This document shows positions 9,272 to 18,332 of a stretch of DNA of 64,000 bases, piece after piece. The position numbers were made by a program, and so were the translations under genes. Under the pieces are notes generated by a model. It had not been told where the DNA came from, ran no database searches, and saw nothing but the letters and a program-made list of their open reading frames with translations. Each line of letters starts with the position of its first letter. The first letter of the stretch is position 1. The stretch spans positions 558,001-622,000 of the forward strand of contig NZ_JAYKZX010000001.1 in the NCBI RefSeq assembly GCF_035989265.1, given 5' to 3'. Source of the stretch: Sphingobium sp. HWE2-09 (GTDB lineage: Bacteria; Pseudomonadota; Alphaproteobacteria; Sphingomonadales; Sphingomonadaceae).

Positions 9272-10036
9272 TCATGGATCAAAGTAGGTTCCCGGGGTCC
9301 TACCGAAGGTGGCACGGAAGCTGGCGATGAAGCTCGAGGGATTTTCATACCCTACGGCGAAGGATGTCGCTTGGACGCTCTCTCCGGCAGCCAGACTTTC
9401 TAAGGCGACAACCATGCGGGCACGAGCGCGCCACGCGCCAAAACTCATGCCCGTTTCCGCGGAGAACAGGCGCTCGATGGTCCGCTCAGATGCTCCCACA
9501 TCTCGTGCCAACTGGTTCAACGGCAGACGACTGGAGATATCGTCCATGACGATCTTTGCTATCCGGGCAGCACGCGCGTCGCGCGGCGACGGCAGGTTAA
9601 CCGGCGGTCTGGACATGGTCGAAACTTCGTCGAACAAAACACCGATCCGGCGCGCCTCGGCACTTTCGATGTCATACGCATCGTCGATGCCTATGCACGC
9701 CTCTATGAGGTAGCGCACCAGCGGTGTGACGTTGACGACCGCGCATCCCTCCCAGTCGGGCAGACCGGGAGTGGCGATACCAAAATGAAGAATTTCAAGT
9801 TCGGCAGCGCGATTTACCTCTAGACTATGTTCCGTTCGCGCGGCAATCCAGAGTGCGCGGCCTGGCGGAAGGATCCAACGGCCCGCTGGTGTCGCCACAT
9901 GCATCAGCCCACGCGCTGCATACATCAGCTGTGCTCGATCGGGATGCACGTGCCGGGAGAATTCACCCGGACCCGCTATCGTACGAAAACCCGTGACAAC
10001 GACCTGCTTCGAACTGTCTGGCGGAGGGACTGCCAT
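9272..10036 (-). CDS. AraC-family transcriptional regulator with cupin sensor domain
   Basis: An N-terminal cupin-like domain (FSRHVHPDRAQLMYAARG, ILPPGRALWI, HSLEV) is joined to a C-terminal pair of helix-turn-helix motifs. The latter are LPLNQLARDVGASERTIERLF and, ending the protein, VQATSFAVGYENPSSFIASFRATFGRTPG. This is the layout of AraC regulators that bind small metabolites or act without a ligand. The frame runs to 10102. ATG at 10036 is chosen because AGGG lies 8-9 nt before it. The aldo/keto reductase gene on the same strand lies 140 bp upstream and the MFS exporter downstream, so either may be a target. Confidence 0.85.
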   Translation of the reverse strand: MAVPPPDSSKQVVVTGFRTIAGPGEFSRHVHPDRAQLMYAARGLMHVATPAGRWILPPGRALWIAARTEHSLEVNRAAELEILHFGIATPGLPDWEGCAVVNVTPLVRYLIEACIGIDDAYDIESAEARRIGVLFDEVSTMSRPPVNLPSPRDARAARIAKIVMDDISSRLPLNQLARDVGASERTIERLFSAETGMSFGAWRARARMVVALESLAAGESVQATSFAVGYENPSSFIASFRATFGRTPGTYFDP

Positions 10037-10175
10037 GATCATGTCCCTGTCGGGTGCCCTGACTGTGATAACACCGCAGATAGCCGGATCGAACATCGCC
10101 AAGGCGCCGCAGCCGCCGAAATTAGTTTGCCACCGGCACTAATGCCGCGCTCACCTCTGTCCCGCTTCTGGTGTC

Positions 10176-11210
10176 TCATCCAACCGGGAGACCGGTCTCG
10201 TTAAGCATCGGAAAGCCATGCTGATGCCAATACGGATACGGGGCGGGTGCAGCGCTTGCTTCATTAAGTTGTGCGACCTGGTCTTCGTTAAGCGCCCAGC
10301 CAGCCGCCCCCGCATTCTCGACCAACTGCTCCTCGTTGCGCGCACCCACGATAACGGTTGCGACGGTGGGTCGACGCAGTAGCCAGTTGAGCGCTATCTG
10401 GGGTATCGTTTTGCCGGTTTCTTCGGCAAGGATGTCAAGAACATCGATGATGCGGTACAGCCGTTCCTCATCGAACTGCGGACCCGTGCCGGCAATGTCG
10501 TGCGCCCTAGTGCCAGGTTTGGCGGGCTGGCCGCGCCGGATCCGCCCGGTCAGCTTGCCCCAGCCGAGCGGGCTCCAGATCGTCGCCCCCACGCCCTGAT
10601 CGTGGCCAAGCGGCATCAACTCCCATTCGTAGTCTCGGTTGAGGAGGGAATAGTAGACCTGGTGCGCGACGTGTCGCGGATATCCAAGCCGATCGGAAGC
10701 GGCGAGCGACTTCATCAGGTGCCAGCCCGAGAAATTCGACGCGCCGACGTACCGCACCTTTCCCTCGCGGACGAGTTGGTCAAGCGTCGACAGCGTCTCC
10801 TCGACCGGAGTACTGTGATCCTGACCATGAAGTTGCAACAGATCGATGTGATCGACACCGAGGCGCTTCATCGATGCATGGACGGCGTCGAGCAGGTGGA
10901 TGCGCGACGAACCGTAATCGTTGGCACCGTCACCGGTCGGGAACGTTACCTTCGTAGAGATAAGAAGTCGATGACGTTTGCCGCGGATCGCCTCACCGAG
11001 AATTTTTTCGGCGAGGCCGGACGAATAGCCGTCGGCGCTGTCGAACATCGTGATGCCGTGATCGAGGCAGACATCTATGAGCCGCGCCGCACCGTCAGCG
11101 TCGGTAGACCCCCATGCCTTAAAGAAGTCACCCGCGCCGCCGAAGGTGCCGGTACCGAAAGCCAAGGTGGGCACCCGAAGGCCCGACGAGCCAAGACGAC
11201 GATATTCCAT
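10176..11210 (-). CDS. aldo/keto reductase
   Basis: NADPH-dependent oxidoreductase with the (beta/alpha)8 barrel of the AKR superfamily, 344 residues. Visible signatures are MEYRRLGSSGLRVPTLAFGTG at the start, MFDSADGYSSGLAEKILGEA (catalytic Asp and Tyr), ISTKVTFP (catalytic Lys), HIDLLQLHGQDHSTPVEETL (His), and the cofactor-binding tail PTVATVIVGARNEEQL. AGGAG precedes the ATG. The next gene upstream on the same strand is the cyclo-ligase, 51 bp away, so the two may be cotranscribed. A decayed, internally deleted second copy lies at 50455-50958. The AKR family reduces aldehydes and ketones and the substrate here is not known. Confidence 0.93.
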   Translation of the reverse strand: MEYRRLGSSGLRVPTLAFGTGTFGGAGDFFKAWGSTDADGAARLIDVCLDHGITMFDSADGYSSGLAEKILGEAIRGKRHRLLISTKVTFPTGDGANDYGSSRIHLLDAVHASMKRLGVDHIDLLQLHGQDHSTPVEETLSTLDQLVREGKVRYVGASNFSGWHLMKSLAASDRLGYPRHVAHQVYYSLLNRDYEWELMPLGHDQGVGATIWSPLGWGKLTGRIRRGQPAKPGTRAHDIAGTGPQFDEERLYRIIDVLDILAEETGKTIPQIALNWLLRRPTVATVIVGARNEEQLVENAGAAGWALNEDQVAQLNEASAAPAPYPYWHQHGFPMLNETGLPVG

Positions 11211-11261
11211 TCTTTTGCACTCCTGTTCATGGCCGCTTTACCTGATAGCTTCGCCGAATGG

Positions 11262-11861
11262 TTACGAGGGGCTAGGTTTGATCATGATGGTTTCCCGTTC
11301 GGTAACAATGGCAGTCAGTGGAATGTCCCAGGGTTCCCTCGGCACCTCCTCCACTTCTTGAATGCTCCAGGCAACACCGATCCGCTTTGCGGCCGGACGA
11401 CGTTCGAGGAAGCGGTCATAGAAGCCGCCACCCTGGCCTAGCCTGCCGCCGTGCCGGTCGAAGCCCAAGAGCGGGACGAGCAGAACACTAGGTTCACAGA
11501 TACTACTACCATACGCCGGCACGCGAATACCGGCATAGCCCGGTACCAACGGGTGGGCCGGTGACCAGGAGACAAACTCCATCTTTCCGTCTCGCACATG
11601 GGGTAGCGAGACCGGACGACCTAACTTATGCCGATCAGCTAGTAGCGGTAGCACGTCGGGCTCATCTGCCTGCGAAGCATAACCCGCAACCATTTCATTA
11701 CTAGCAATAATAGGGACGAGCGCCGTCAGGATGTGCGCAGTGGCACCGTTCCGGTTTGCAACGCCCATATCCAACAGGAAGTCCGACCGTGATCGCCTCA
11801 ATATTGCCCTGAGAAGGGATTTTGATGAACAGAGACTCTTTGTCTCAGGCTGAATAGCCAT
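11262..11861 (-). CDS. 5-formyltetrahydrofolate cyclo-ligase family protein
   Basis: Family reaction: ATP-dependent conversion of 5-formyl-THF to 5,10-methenyl-THF. Visible features are the N-terminal basic helix KSLLRAILRRSRSDF, SWSPAHPLVPGYAGIRVP in the middle, and the signature PLLGFDRHGGRLGQGGGFYDRF (GxGxGYYDR type) near the C-terminus, then RIGVAWSIQEVEEVPREPWD. The frame extends to 11966. ATG at 11861 gives 199 residues, the usual family length, but no clear binding site decides it (11906 is also possible). The gene precedes the aldo/keto reductase in one transcription unit. A degenerate paralogue at 51010-51645 sits beside the matching reductase remnant. Confidence 0.85.
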   Translation of the reverse strand: MAIQPETKSLCSSKSLLRAILRRSRSDFLLDMGVANRNGATAHILTALVPIIASNEMVAGYASQADEPDVLPLLADRHKLGRPVSLPHVRDGKMEFVSWSPAHPLVPGYAGIRVPAYGSSICEPSVLLVPLLGFDRHGGRLGQGGGFYDRFLERRPAAKRIGVAWSIQEVEEVPREPWDIPLTAIVTERETIMIKPSPS

Positions 11862-12082
11862 ATGTCCGATCCGATGAAAAGTTCGTGCTAACCATTCTTC
11901 CGACATGGATTGGATGTTCCCGTATCGCAAGCAGCATCCCGCCAAATTATAACGGCTTCTCGCCACAATGGCAGCGCAAACATCGATACGTTTAGCGATT
12001 GCTGATCAAAATATATCGGAAGACGAATTTGCCTTTTTGCGAACAATTAGCACTTAAACAGATGATTCGTTAACGGGTCCGT

Positions 12083-12790
12083 ATGCCGCCTCATCTGCGA
12101 TACCTCGCGATCGATGCGGAGGTTACGTCCATTCAGGTGGTAACGCCGCGCCTAGGAGGGTCACTATCAGAAGCAAAGGATTTTGCAATCTGTACGATCT
12201 TCTTTCAAGCCATTGGATGAAGCTTTTCTTTGGCGATGGCGTTTCGGAACGTGCCTATACGATGCGCGCTCACCGTCCGGACGTCGGCGAAATCGACATG
12301 GATTTTGTACTCTGCCAAGAAGTAACTAATCCCGGACTGGCTGAAGTCTGGATCAGACAGGTAACCATTGGAAGCCGCGCGCAACTTTGTGGCCCCCGCA
12401 GCGACTTTCGACATGATCCCAAACGCCGCGCCTGTCTCTCCAACGACGAATGCGCATGGCCCGCCATCTGCGTCATCCTTGAAAGTCTGCCTCAGGGGGC
12501 ACCCTGCAATTCCATCGTCGAGGGCATTGACCAAGCTGCCATCAGGAAACTTTGCCCGCTTGCCGGTCCGATAAACTCAAGCGCTGTATAAACGCTAGAA
12601 CGACGCGGGGAGTGGCCGATTACCGTAGGACGCGATCTGACGCTGAACCTTAGAAGAGATCGGATTTGGGTCGGTTGTGAAAGCGCGACGGCGGATCGTT
12701 CCCGACGGCGTTCTCTAGTCGTCAAGGTCAACAGCTGACCTCTTATGCGGTTCGTCATGCACGTGTCGGGCTCCAGAGTTCTCTCCGCAG
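12083..12790 (+). pseudogene. siderophore-interacting protein (SIP) family, decayed copy
   Basis: Segments follow the intact SIP gene at 54049-54774, in order but across changing frames. They are DAEVTSIQVVTPRLGGSL, WMKLFFGDGVSERAYTMRA, EIDMDFVLCQE, CGPRSDFRHDPKRR, SNDECAWPAICVILESLP, and finally DRIWVGCES and MHVSG. The intact protein has WMKLFFDD, RAYTIRNFR, EIDLDFVLH, YGPRSDFRH, GDECALPAISGILEQLP, DQIWIGCESS and MHISG. Stops and frameshifts between these blocks mean no functional product. It lies divergently upstream of the cyclo-ligase. Confidence 0.78.
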
Positions 12791-13111
12791 TCGTCGCGGT
12801 GGATGCCGCATGTTAGCCTTCAAAGTAGGGTGAATCTAAGTGGTGCGCGAGACGGGATCGGAAGAACCAGGTTAATCCCCCGTGCTTCATCAGTACGCGT
12901 TAGTGATATAGTTCCGGTCCGCGAGCTCCCCTACGAGCCCGCAACTATCATCGCTGCATCGAAGGCCGGACAGATAGCAACATCCAATTACGTGCCTACC
13001 GCCAAAAAACACCTGCGTTACTTGGGGCGTCCACAGATGGCAGGTACCGAGGAATGGCTCATCAAACGCGATTAAACATTCCTCTATATTGTTGTTCGAT
13101 CTGGTCCAACG
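12791..13111. other. spacer with an unassigned 90-codon frame
   Basis: A plus-strand frame at 12803-13075 would encode 90 residues ending GRPQMAGTEEWLIKRD. No family was recognised, no good ribosome binding site is visible, and it follows directly on a pseudogene. It may be a remnant or chance. Confidence 0.25.
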
Positions 13112-16100
13112 TCACGCGCGCCGCACCTCAACCCAATGTGTTCCACCCATACCCGACAGCGTCGCCGCCTCACCAACGCGCTTCACTTGGCTGACCGCAG
13201 AACTGCTGATCGTGTCTTCGGCGCCGGCGGACACGACAAGTTCGAAAGCCATGCCCGGTGGGACGGTTGCTTTGATGCGACTGCCCGTCGCCAATGGCCG
13301 GGCATCCACGCGGATCGGACCGCGCACGCTGTCATAACGGCAGGCAACCCGCCCGATCCGGGCATCCAGGAGCGGCGCGATGCGGATTTGCCCAAAACCC
13401 GGGGCGAGCGGTTCGATGCCGGCAAGATGGCGATACAGGAACGCACTAACGGCGCCAAAAGCATAGTGATTGTAGGAATTCATCGCGACATCGCCGGTAT
13501 CGCCATTCCAGCGTTCCCACATCGTCGTCGCGCCTTTGCGGATCATATAGCCCCAGGACGGGAAGTCGGTGCGCATCAGCAGCTCGCACGCAAGAGCCCC
13601 GTGCCCACTGCGCGCCAGTGCTGGAAGCGCGAGCGGCGTCCCAAGGAAGCCAGTGCTGAGCGCAGTGCCGCGTCTGCGGATATCAGCGGCCAGCTTGGCG
13701 GCTGCCGCCTTCCGCAGCGCCGCAGGGATAAGGTCGAGCGCCAGCGCCAGGATATAGCTCGACTGGCTACCATTGCCGACGGTGCCGTCCGCCTGGACGA
13801 ACCGTCGTACAAACGCCGCCTTGATCTGCGTATGCTGCGCCTGCAGGGCTGCTACTTCACCGCTCCGCCCGGTCCATTGGGCCATCGCTTGCAATTGATC
13901 GACTGAACGCGCAAGCATGGCGGTGGCAACGAGCGGCTTGGGCGTCGTCTCGTCCGCTGGGGACTTAGCATCAACTGACAGCCAGTCACCGAAATCGGCA
14001 CCCCGTCCGTTGAGCCAAAGTCCATCAGGATTTCGCTGCAGCACGCCATCAACGTAGCGGCGCATCGCGACCCAGTTTTCGTCGACCACGGTCCGGTCGC
14101 CATAATGAAGGTAGGCCGTGAACGGCAACATCACGCCGGCGTCGGACCAGCCGGGCGTCGATTGCGGCGGCCCGAAACCGCCGCTTTTCGGCAGCGGCGC
14201 CCATAGCGGATAGTTGCCGACCGGGCCCTGAGCGGCACGCACTTCGCGCAACCATTCACGCGTGAACGCGCCGACATCCATATTGAAGGCTGCGGTGTCC
14301 CAAAAGATCTGGGCATCGCCGAGCCAACCCAGACGCTCGTCGCGTTGAGGGCAATCGGTCGGCACGCCAACGAAGTTCGACCGCTGGCTCCACAGGGTGT
14401 TGAGCCAGATCTTCTGCACGATCGGCTGTTCGGCGCTGAAGGTACCGGTCTCGTCGAGCGCCGAATTCATCACTAGGCCACGCACCATCGCGGGCGTCAT
14501 TACGTCGACGCCGCTCACTTCGACATAGCGAAACCCTTGGTAGGAAAAGCGTGGCTCGAGCGTCGCATCAGCCGGTGCGTTGGCGTAGCGGTCCTCGGCA
14601 CGCGCCGCGCGCAGGTTGCGCCGGTCGATCCGTCCTCCAACGTCCAGTAATTCAGCATAGCGCACGCGCACCTGCTTCGCGGCGGTGCCAAGCTTGAGAC
14701 GCGCGCGGCCGGCGAAGTTCTGGCCGAAATCTACGATGTGTAGCTTGTCGCCCGCCTTGCGAACGGTCAGCGGCGTAAGTTCACGTGTGACCCGCACTGG
14801 CGGCACGGTACGCGCGATAAGCGGTGCAAGCACTTCAGGCGCGCGCCAGGCCTTTATCCAGTCGCCATCATCGAATCCGGGCAGGGCCCAGCCCTGTTGC
14901 GCCTCGGCAAAGTCCCAATCTTCGCCGCCATACATCTCGGCATAGCTGACCGGCGCATGTGCCGATCGCCACTGCTCGTCTGACACGATTGCAACACGAT
15001 CGTCGGCGCTTGCCGCTTCCAGCTGGACGCGCACGCGGCGGGGCGCGGGTCCGAAGCTATAGCGCCCGACCGGGGCCATGTAGCTGGCATACCAGCCATC
15101 GGCGACGACGAGGCCGATGACATTCTCGCCCGCATGCAGCGACGCTCCGATATCATGCACCCGATACGGCACATGCGCGGTGAAGTCGGACTGTTCGGCC
15201 AGCATCGCGGTTTCATCGATGCACTGCCCGTTGACCCACAATTCATACGCGCCCAAAGCGGCAATATAGATGCGCGCTCGATCCGGCTTGACCGGCAATT
15301 CGAAGCGCCGCCGCAGCAGACGCGCCGCCGTCGCGGGCCAAGGAAATATTGGCTGTGGGTCAGCGACTTCGGCGAGATTCCACCCAGCCATAGTGGTAGT
15401 GGTATCGCTGCGGCCGGCCGCAGGATCGGTCAAACTGCCCCACCCGCTCGCGATACGCTTTACCGAGTGGCCGACCTCGACCCGCACCTGCGCCGCGACC
15501 GCAACCTTCGGCTTCACGAAATAGCCGGGTGCTGCGAGGATCTCTGCGGTCAACACATGGCGACCGGCAGTAACGGGCACGCGGACGCGCACGGCAGGTG
15601 CGGTGCCAAAGGCGAAGGCGTTGTAGGGCGGCAGGTCGATCGGTTTGCCATCGAGCTGAAGCGAGCGAAGTACGCCGTCGATTGCGACCGTGACCAGGGC
15701 TGACCCCACCCCGCTGTCAAACGGAAGGCCGAACAAATGCGGCTTATCAGGGGCCGCCACGCCTGCCACCCATTGCGGTTCGGCGGCACGATCGTCCCGC
15801 TCAGCCTCACTTTCGGCCGCGATCCATTGCGCTGTCCAGTCTGCCGGATCGAGCAGTGCCATCTCCCACCGCGCCGGCGCGCTCACCACGCGTCGCCCTC
15901 CGGCCCCGCGCCCCTCGACCTGCCAGACGCATCGCTGTCGCGAGCCGAGCGGACGCCCGCTGTAGGCAACGACGCGCAGTGCGCTGTCTTTCATCCACCC
16001 CGAGTCCCACAGAGCGGCGCCCCCGGTGGCCAGCGCGTCGGCGTCGGACGCGACCCTGACGCGGAATGCCTCGAGTTCGGTGCCGGCAACCTGCCAGCTC

Positions 16101-16309
16101 AACATGGGATTGGCATCCGTCAACCCCAGTGGGTTGGTCAGCTGGGCCGAACGTAGCCCGTCGATTGATGCGGATGGGGTCGCTGCGAACCCCGAACCGG
16201 TGCTGGCGGCGACTGCGCCAGCGGCACCGGCACCGGCAGCGCCGATGAAGCCGCGACGAGAGATTGCACCCGCTGCGACCGATTCTGGCAGATGGCGGTC
16301 ATACGCCAT
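13112..16309 (-). CDS. alpha-L-rhamnosidase, glycoside hydrolase family 78, Tat-exported
   Basis: Hydrolyses terminal alpha-L-rhamnosyl residues, for example from flavonoid rutinosides or plant polysaccharides. The 1065-residue protein starts with a Tat-type signal: SRRGFIGAAGAGAAGAVAAS near residues 17-36. Bacterial rhamnosidase N-terminal and concanavalin-like domains follow, with YELWVNGQCIDETAM and ENVIGLVVADGWYASYM typical of GH78. The (alpha/alpha)6 catalytic domain contains TDCPQRDERLGWLGDAQIFW, where the acidic residues supply the general acid, and TTMWERWNGDTGD. The frame is intact. GGAGGAG precedes the ATG. A 10-bp palindrome lies about 70 bp upstream. The next genes upstream (GH43, DoxX-like) are decayed, so this is the survivor of a saccharolytic set. 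Confidence 0.95.
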   Translation of the reverse strand: MAYDRHLPESVAAGAISRRGFIGAAGAGAAGAVAASTGSGFAATPSASIDGLRSAQLTNPLGLTDANPMLSWQVAGTELEAFRVRVASDADALATGGAALWDSGWMKDSALRVVAYSGRPLGSRQRCVWQVEGRGAGGRRVVSAPARWEMALLDPADWTAQWIAAESEAERDDRAAEPQWVAGVAAPDKPHLFGLPFDSGVGSALVTVAIDGVLRSLQLDGKPIDLPPYNAFAFGTAPAVRVRVPVTAGRHVLTAEILAAPGYFVKPKVAVAAQVRVEVGHSVKRIASGWGSLTDPAAGRSDTTTTMAGWNLAEVADPQPIFPWPATAARLLRRRFELPVKPDRARIYIAALGAYELWVNGQCIDETAMLAEQSDFTAHVPYRVHDIGASLHAGENVIGLVVADGWYASYMAPVGRYSFGPAPRRVRVQLEAASADDRVAIVSDEQWRSAHAPVSYAEMYGGEDWDFAEAQQGWALPGFDDGDWIKAWRAPEVLAPLIARTVPPVRVTRELTPLTVRKAGDKLHIVDFGQNFAGRARLKLGTAAKQVRVRYAELLDVGGRIDRRNLRAARAEDRYANAPADATLEPRFSYQGFRYVEVSGVDVMTPAMVRGLVMNSALDETGTFSAEQPIVQKIWLNTLWSQRSNFVGVPTDCPQRDERLGWLGDAQIFWDTAAFNMDVGAFTREWLREVRAAQGPVGNYPLWAPLPKSGGFGPPQSTPGWSDAGVMLPFTAYLHYGDRTVVDENWVAMRRYVDGVLQRNPDGLWLNGRGADFGDWLSVDAKSPADETTPKPLVATAMLARSVDQLQAMAQWTGRSGEVAALQAQHTQIKAAFVRRFVQADGTVGNGSQSSYILALALDLIPAALRKAAAAKLAADIRRRGTALSTGFLGTPLALPALARSGHGALACELLMRTDFPSWGYMIRKGATTMWERWNGDTGDVAMNSYNHYAFGAVSAFLYRHLAGIEPLAPGFGQIRIAPLLDARIGRVACRYDSVRGPIRVDARPLATGSRIKATVPPGMAFELVVSAGAEDTISSSAVSQVKRVGEAATLSGMGGTHWVEVRRA

Positions 16310-16377
16310 ATATTCTTCTCCTCCGGCGCTGCTTTTGCTTTCGAACCGGAATTCTATGCCGCGGCGAGGGTTTAGAA

Positions 16378-16387
16378 AAATCGATTT
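16378..16387. promoter_or_regulatory. candidate operator palindrome upstream of rhamnosidase gene
   Basis: AAATCGATTT is a perfect 10-bp palindrome in an A/T-rich patch about 70 bp before the rhamnosidase start. Size and central CG resemble LacI-family half-site pairs, but no such regulator gene is in the window. Chance occurrence cannot be excluded. Confidence 0.3.
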
Positions 16388-16690
16388 AAACTATAGTACG
16401 TCCCTCGATACGCAGATGGGTTCAGAACCAGGTATTTCGCGCAAAATATCCGGACAGACCGATTTGTCGCGCCCGGACGGGCCGAAGTCCCAAGCGGGAC
16501 GCCAGCAGTGGCAACCGACACCAGCGCGGCGGCCTAATATTGCGCGGATCAATGTCGATACTCAGGCGATCTCGCTGGCACGACGAATGACACGCAGCTG
16601 GAGAAAGCGCCGCGCTTACCTGCCGGCGCAATTTGCCCTCGGGTCGCCGCGAACCGTTTTCGAACAGCGGTGCAGTCGGCGCGCAGCGGA
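16388..16690. other. upstream spacer of the rhamnosidase gene, no gene seen
   Basis: No frame with recognisable protein similarity. The C-terminal end of the GH43 remnant reaches into the right part of this stretch. Confidence 0.3.
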
Positions 16691-16699
16691 GCAAACCGT

Positions 16700-17640
16700 C
16701 GTATCGATGTCGCCCTCCTCCTCGTATAGCGCGCGGAAGCGCAGGCTGCTGAACCGAACCTCCCAGTCGCCTGACACTGAGAAGGCCGGCGGCGTTGGTA
16801 GATGATATCCAGCGACATCCTATGACAGTTCAAGCGTCCGTACCTTGCCCTCAACGCTCAAATAAACGGAAGCGACGTTCAGGCGGTTTGCGAACTTGGG
16901 GTAAAAGGGCGAACTCAGGTTAAATGCCTTATGAACGCCCGATCGGAGCACCTAGCCAGCTTGTTTGGCGTCTGCTTGGTTGCGATGCTTTCAATACCGC
17001 ATAAGAGTTTGGCATCGTACCATAGCAGTAGCCCGCCATTCGCCTCGCAATTCGACCTTCGACGGACAATTCATAATCGTGTTCGCCCACGTTCATCGCC
17101 AGCGGCGACGTGAGGGTCGCGCTGGCTCCTTGGCCCTTGAGCATCATCGTCCGATTGGCAAAGCTGACCCGGTGGAGATAGCCGGGCTCGGCTTGTGGAA
17201 TGTCAGGTTGACGCCAAGTATCTCGACGGAAACGCTTTCGGTAAGCGCGATGCCGTGGCGACTGCCAGGCCCACGCGTTGGCATCGGCAATGACTGCGAA
17301 AGGTAGCCCTCCTGCGCACGTGGTCAGCCCCCGGCGGTCTGTTCCGTCGGCTCCATCAGCACCTGACGACCAATGTGCGAGACCCGCTTTCCTATACGTG
17401 ATAAACCAGCCACTGCCCGTCCGGCCCCTCAACCGGTGTGCCGTTCCCGTGTGACCACCAAGGTTCCTACCGGCTTCGCGTTCGGACGATCGGGTTGTGC
17501 GAGCAGTTCTCGCTCAGACCCTCGGCGGCGCGTGACCAAGCAGCGATGATCAATTGGCCAGTTGGCTCCCCACCCGCGCCGCCTTGGGCCGATAAAATAT
17601 AGTAACAGCCATCTTTCTGGAGCAGCTTGACCTTCGAGTT
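16700..17640 (-). pseudogene. GH43-type glycosidase (beta-xylosidase/arabinofuranosidase family) remnant
   Basis: Reading leftwards, conserved GH43 blocks appear in shifting frames. They are KVKLLQKDGCYYILSAQGG, a catalytic-domain strand; HNPIVRT; GNGTPVEGPDGQWLVYHV, matching the H-G/A-D-x-V..PDG.WW.v segment; GRQVLMEPTEQTAGGWP; and near the end VYLSVEGKVRTLELS, AGYHLPTPPAFSVSGDWEVR and FSSLRFRALYEEEGD. Stops lie between several blocks. GH43 enzymes cut xylo- or arabino-side chains. The remnant lies just upstream of the rhamnosidase on the same strand, so it once belonged to a plant-glycan set. Confidence 0.7.
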
Positions 17641-18040
17641 CTAATACTTAAACTATCCAGTCCGGCGCACAACTCCAGGCGTGATATACACCTTCCTAGG
17701 TAGCGCGCAAACCATCGTCGGACAGCGCGAAACGCTGCCCTGCATTCAGGTAAGGATAGTGTTCTGCGTCTTAGTATACTGCAGGTACCTGGGCACGACG
17801 CCTTGCTGATAACGGGTAGATAGATAGGATAGCGGCTGCCTACCTTTGCGATGTGCGCCGCGAACGTTAATTGTGGGTCGGCGACATTATTCATTCTGCC
17901 CTCCACGCCGAGAACCGCAATATACTCCCCAACTCGCTGCATACCTATGCGCAGGCGCTGTTCTTCGCGATCTGATGGAACAAAGCCGAGCTTATGCCTA
18001 TGGCCGGGATGACCCACTGTGCCGTAAATTCTGTCGTCTC
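17641..18040. other. no intact gene; possibly the missing 5' part of the GH43 remnant
   Basis: A minus-strand frame reads NNVADPQLTFAAHIAKVGSR around 17780-17890, faintly like the N-terminal ADP..V..G..Y block of GH43 proteins. Further frames are short. The assignment is weak. Confidence 0.25.
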
Positions 18041-18089
18041 TGGTTCCCGAAGACCAACGGCTGCCCTGCCGGCGAGTGCGCCTGCTCTC

Positions 18090-18330
18090 ATGCCCGGAGT
18101 AACGAGACGATGCGGCTCTGGAAAACTGCCGCGAGGGCCGGACCGCCGACGAGCTCCGGGAAACCGACTAGAAAAAAAGGCTGGACAGCGCGACGCCGCC
18201 ATTTTAGTGTCCCCGAAGCCCGGCTGAAAAGCTTTTGCATACCATGCTCGATGAAAACGGCGCGGCGACCACACATTATCGCCGACGGCCTGAGTAGGTT
18301 TCTATTCAGATTTCCTTCATTGCTCTCTCC
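18090..18330 (-). pseudogene. DoxX-like membrane protein remnant
   Basis: The minus-strand frame contains AVFIEHGMQKLFS, then FFLVGFPELVGGPALAAVF and SRIVSLL. These match the order of DoxX-family landmarks (LF..HG.QKLFG, the E-LVGG-LL helix, R.VA.LLA). The spacing between the blocks is distorted by frame changes and the C-terminal half is lost. DoxX proteins are small four-helix membrane proteins of oxidoreductase systems. Only a decayed trace remains. Confidence 0.42.
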
Positions 18331-18332
18331 CG

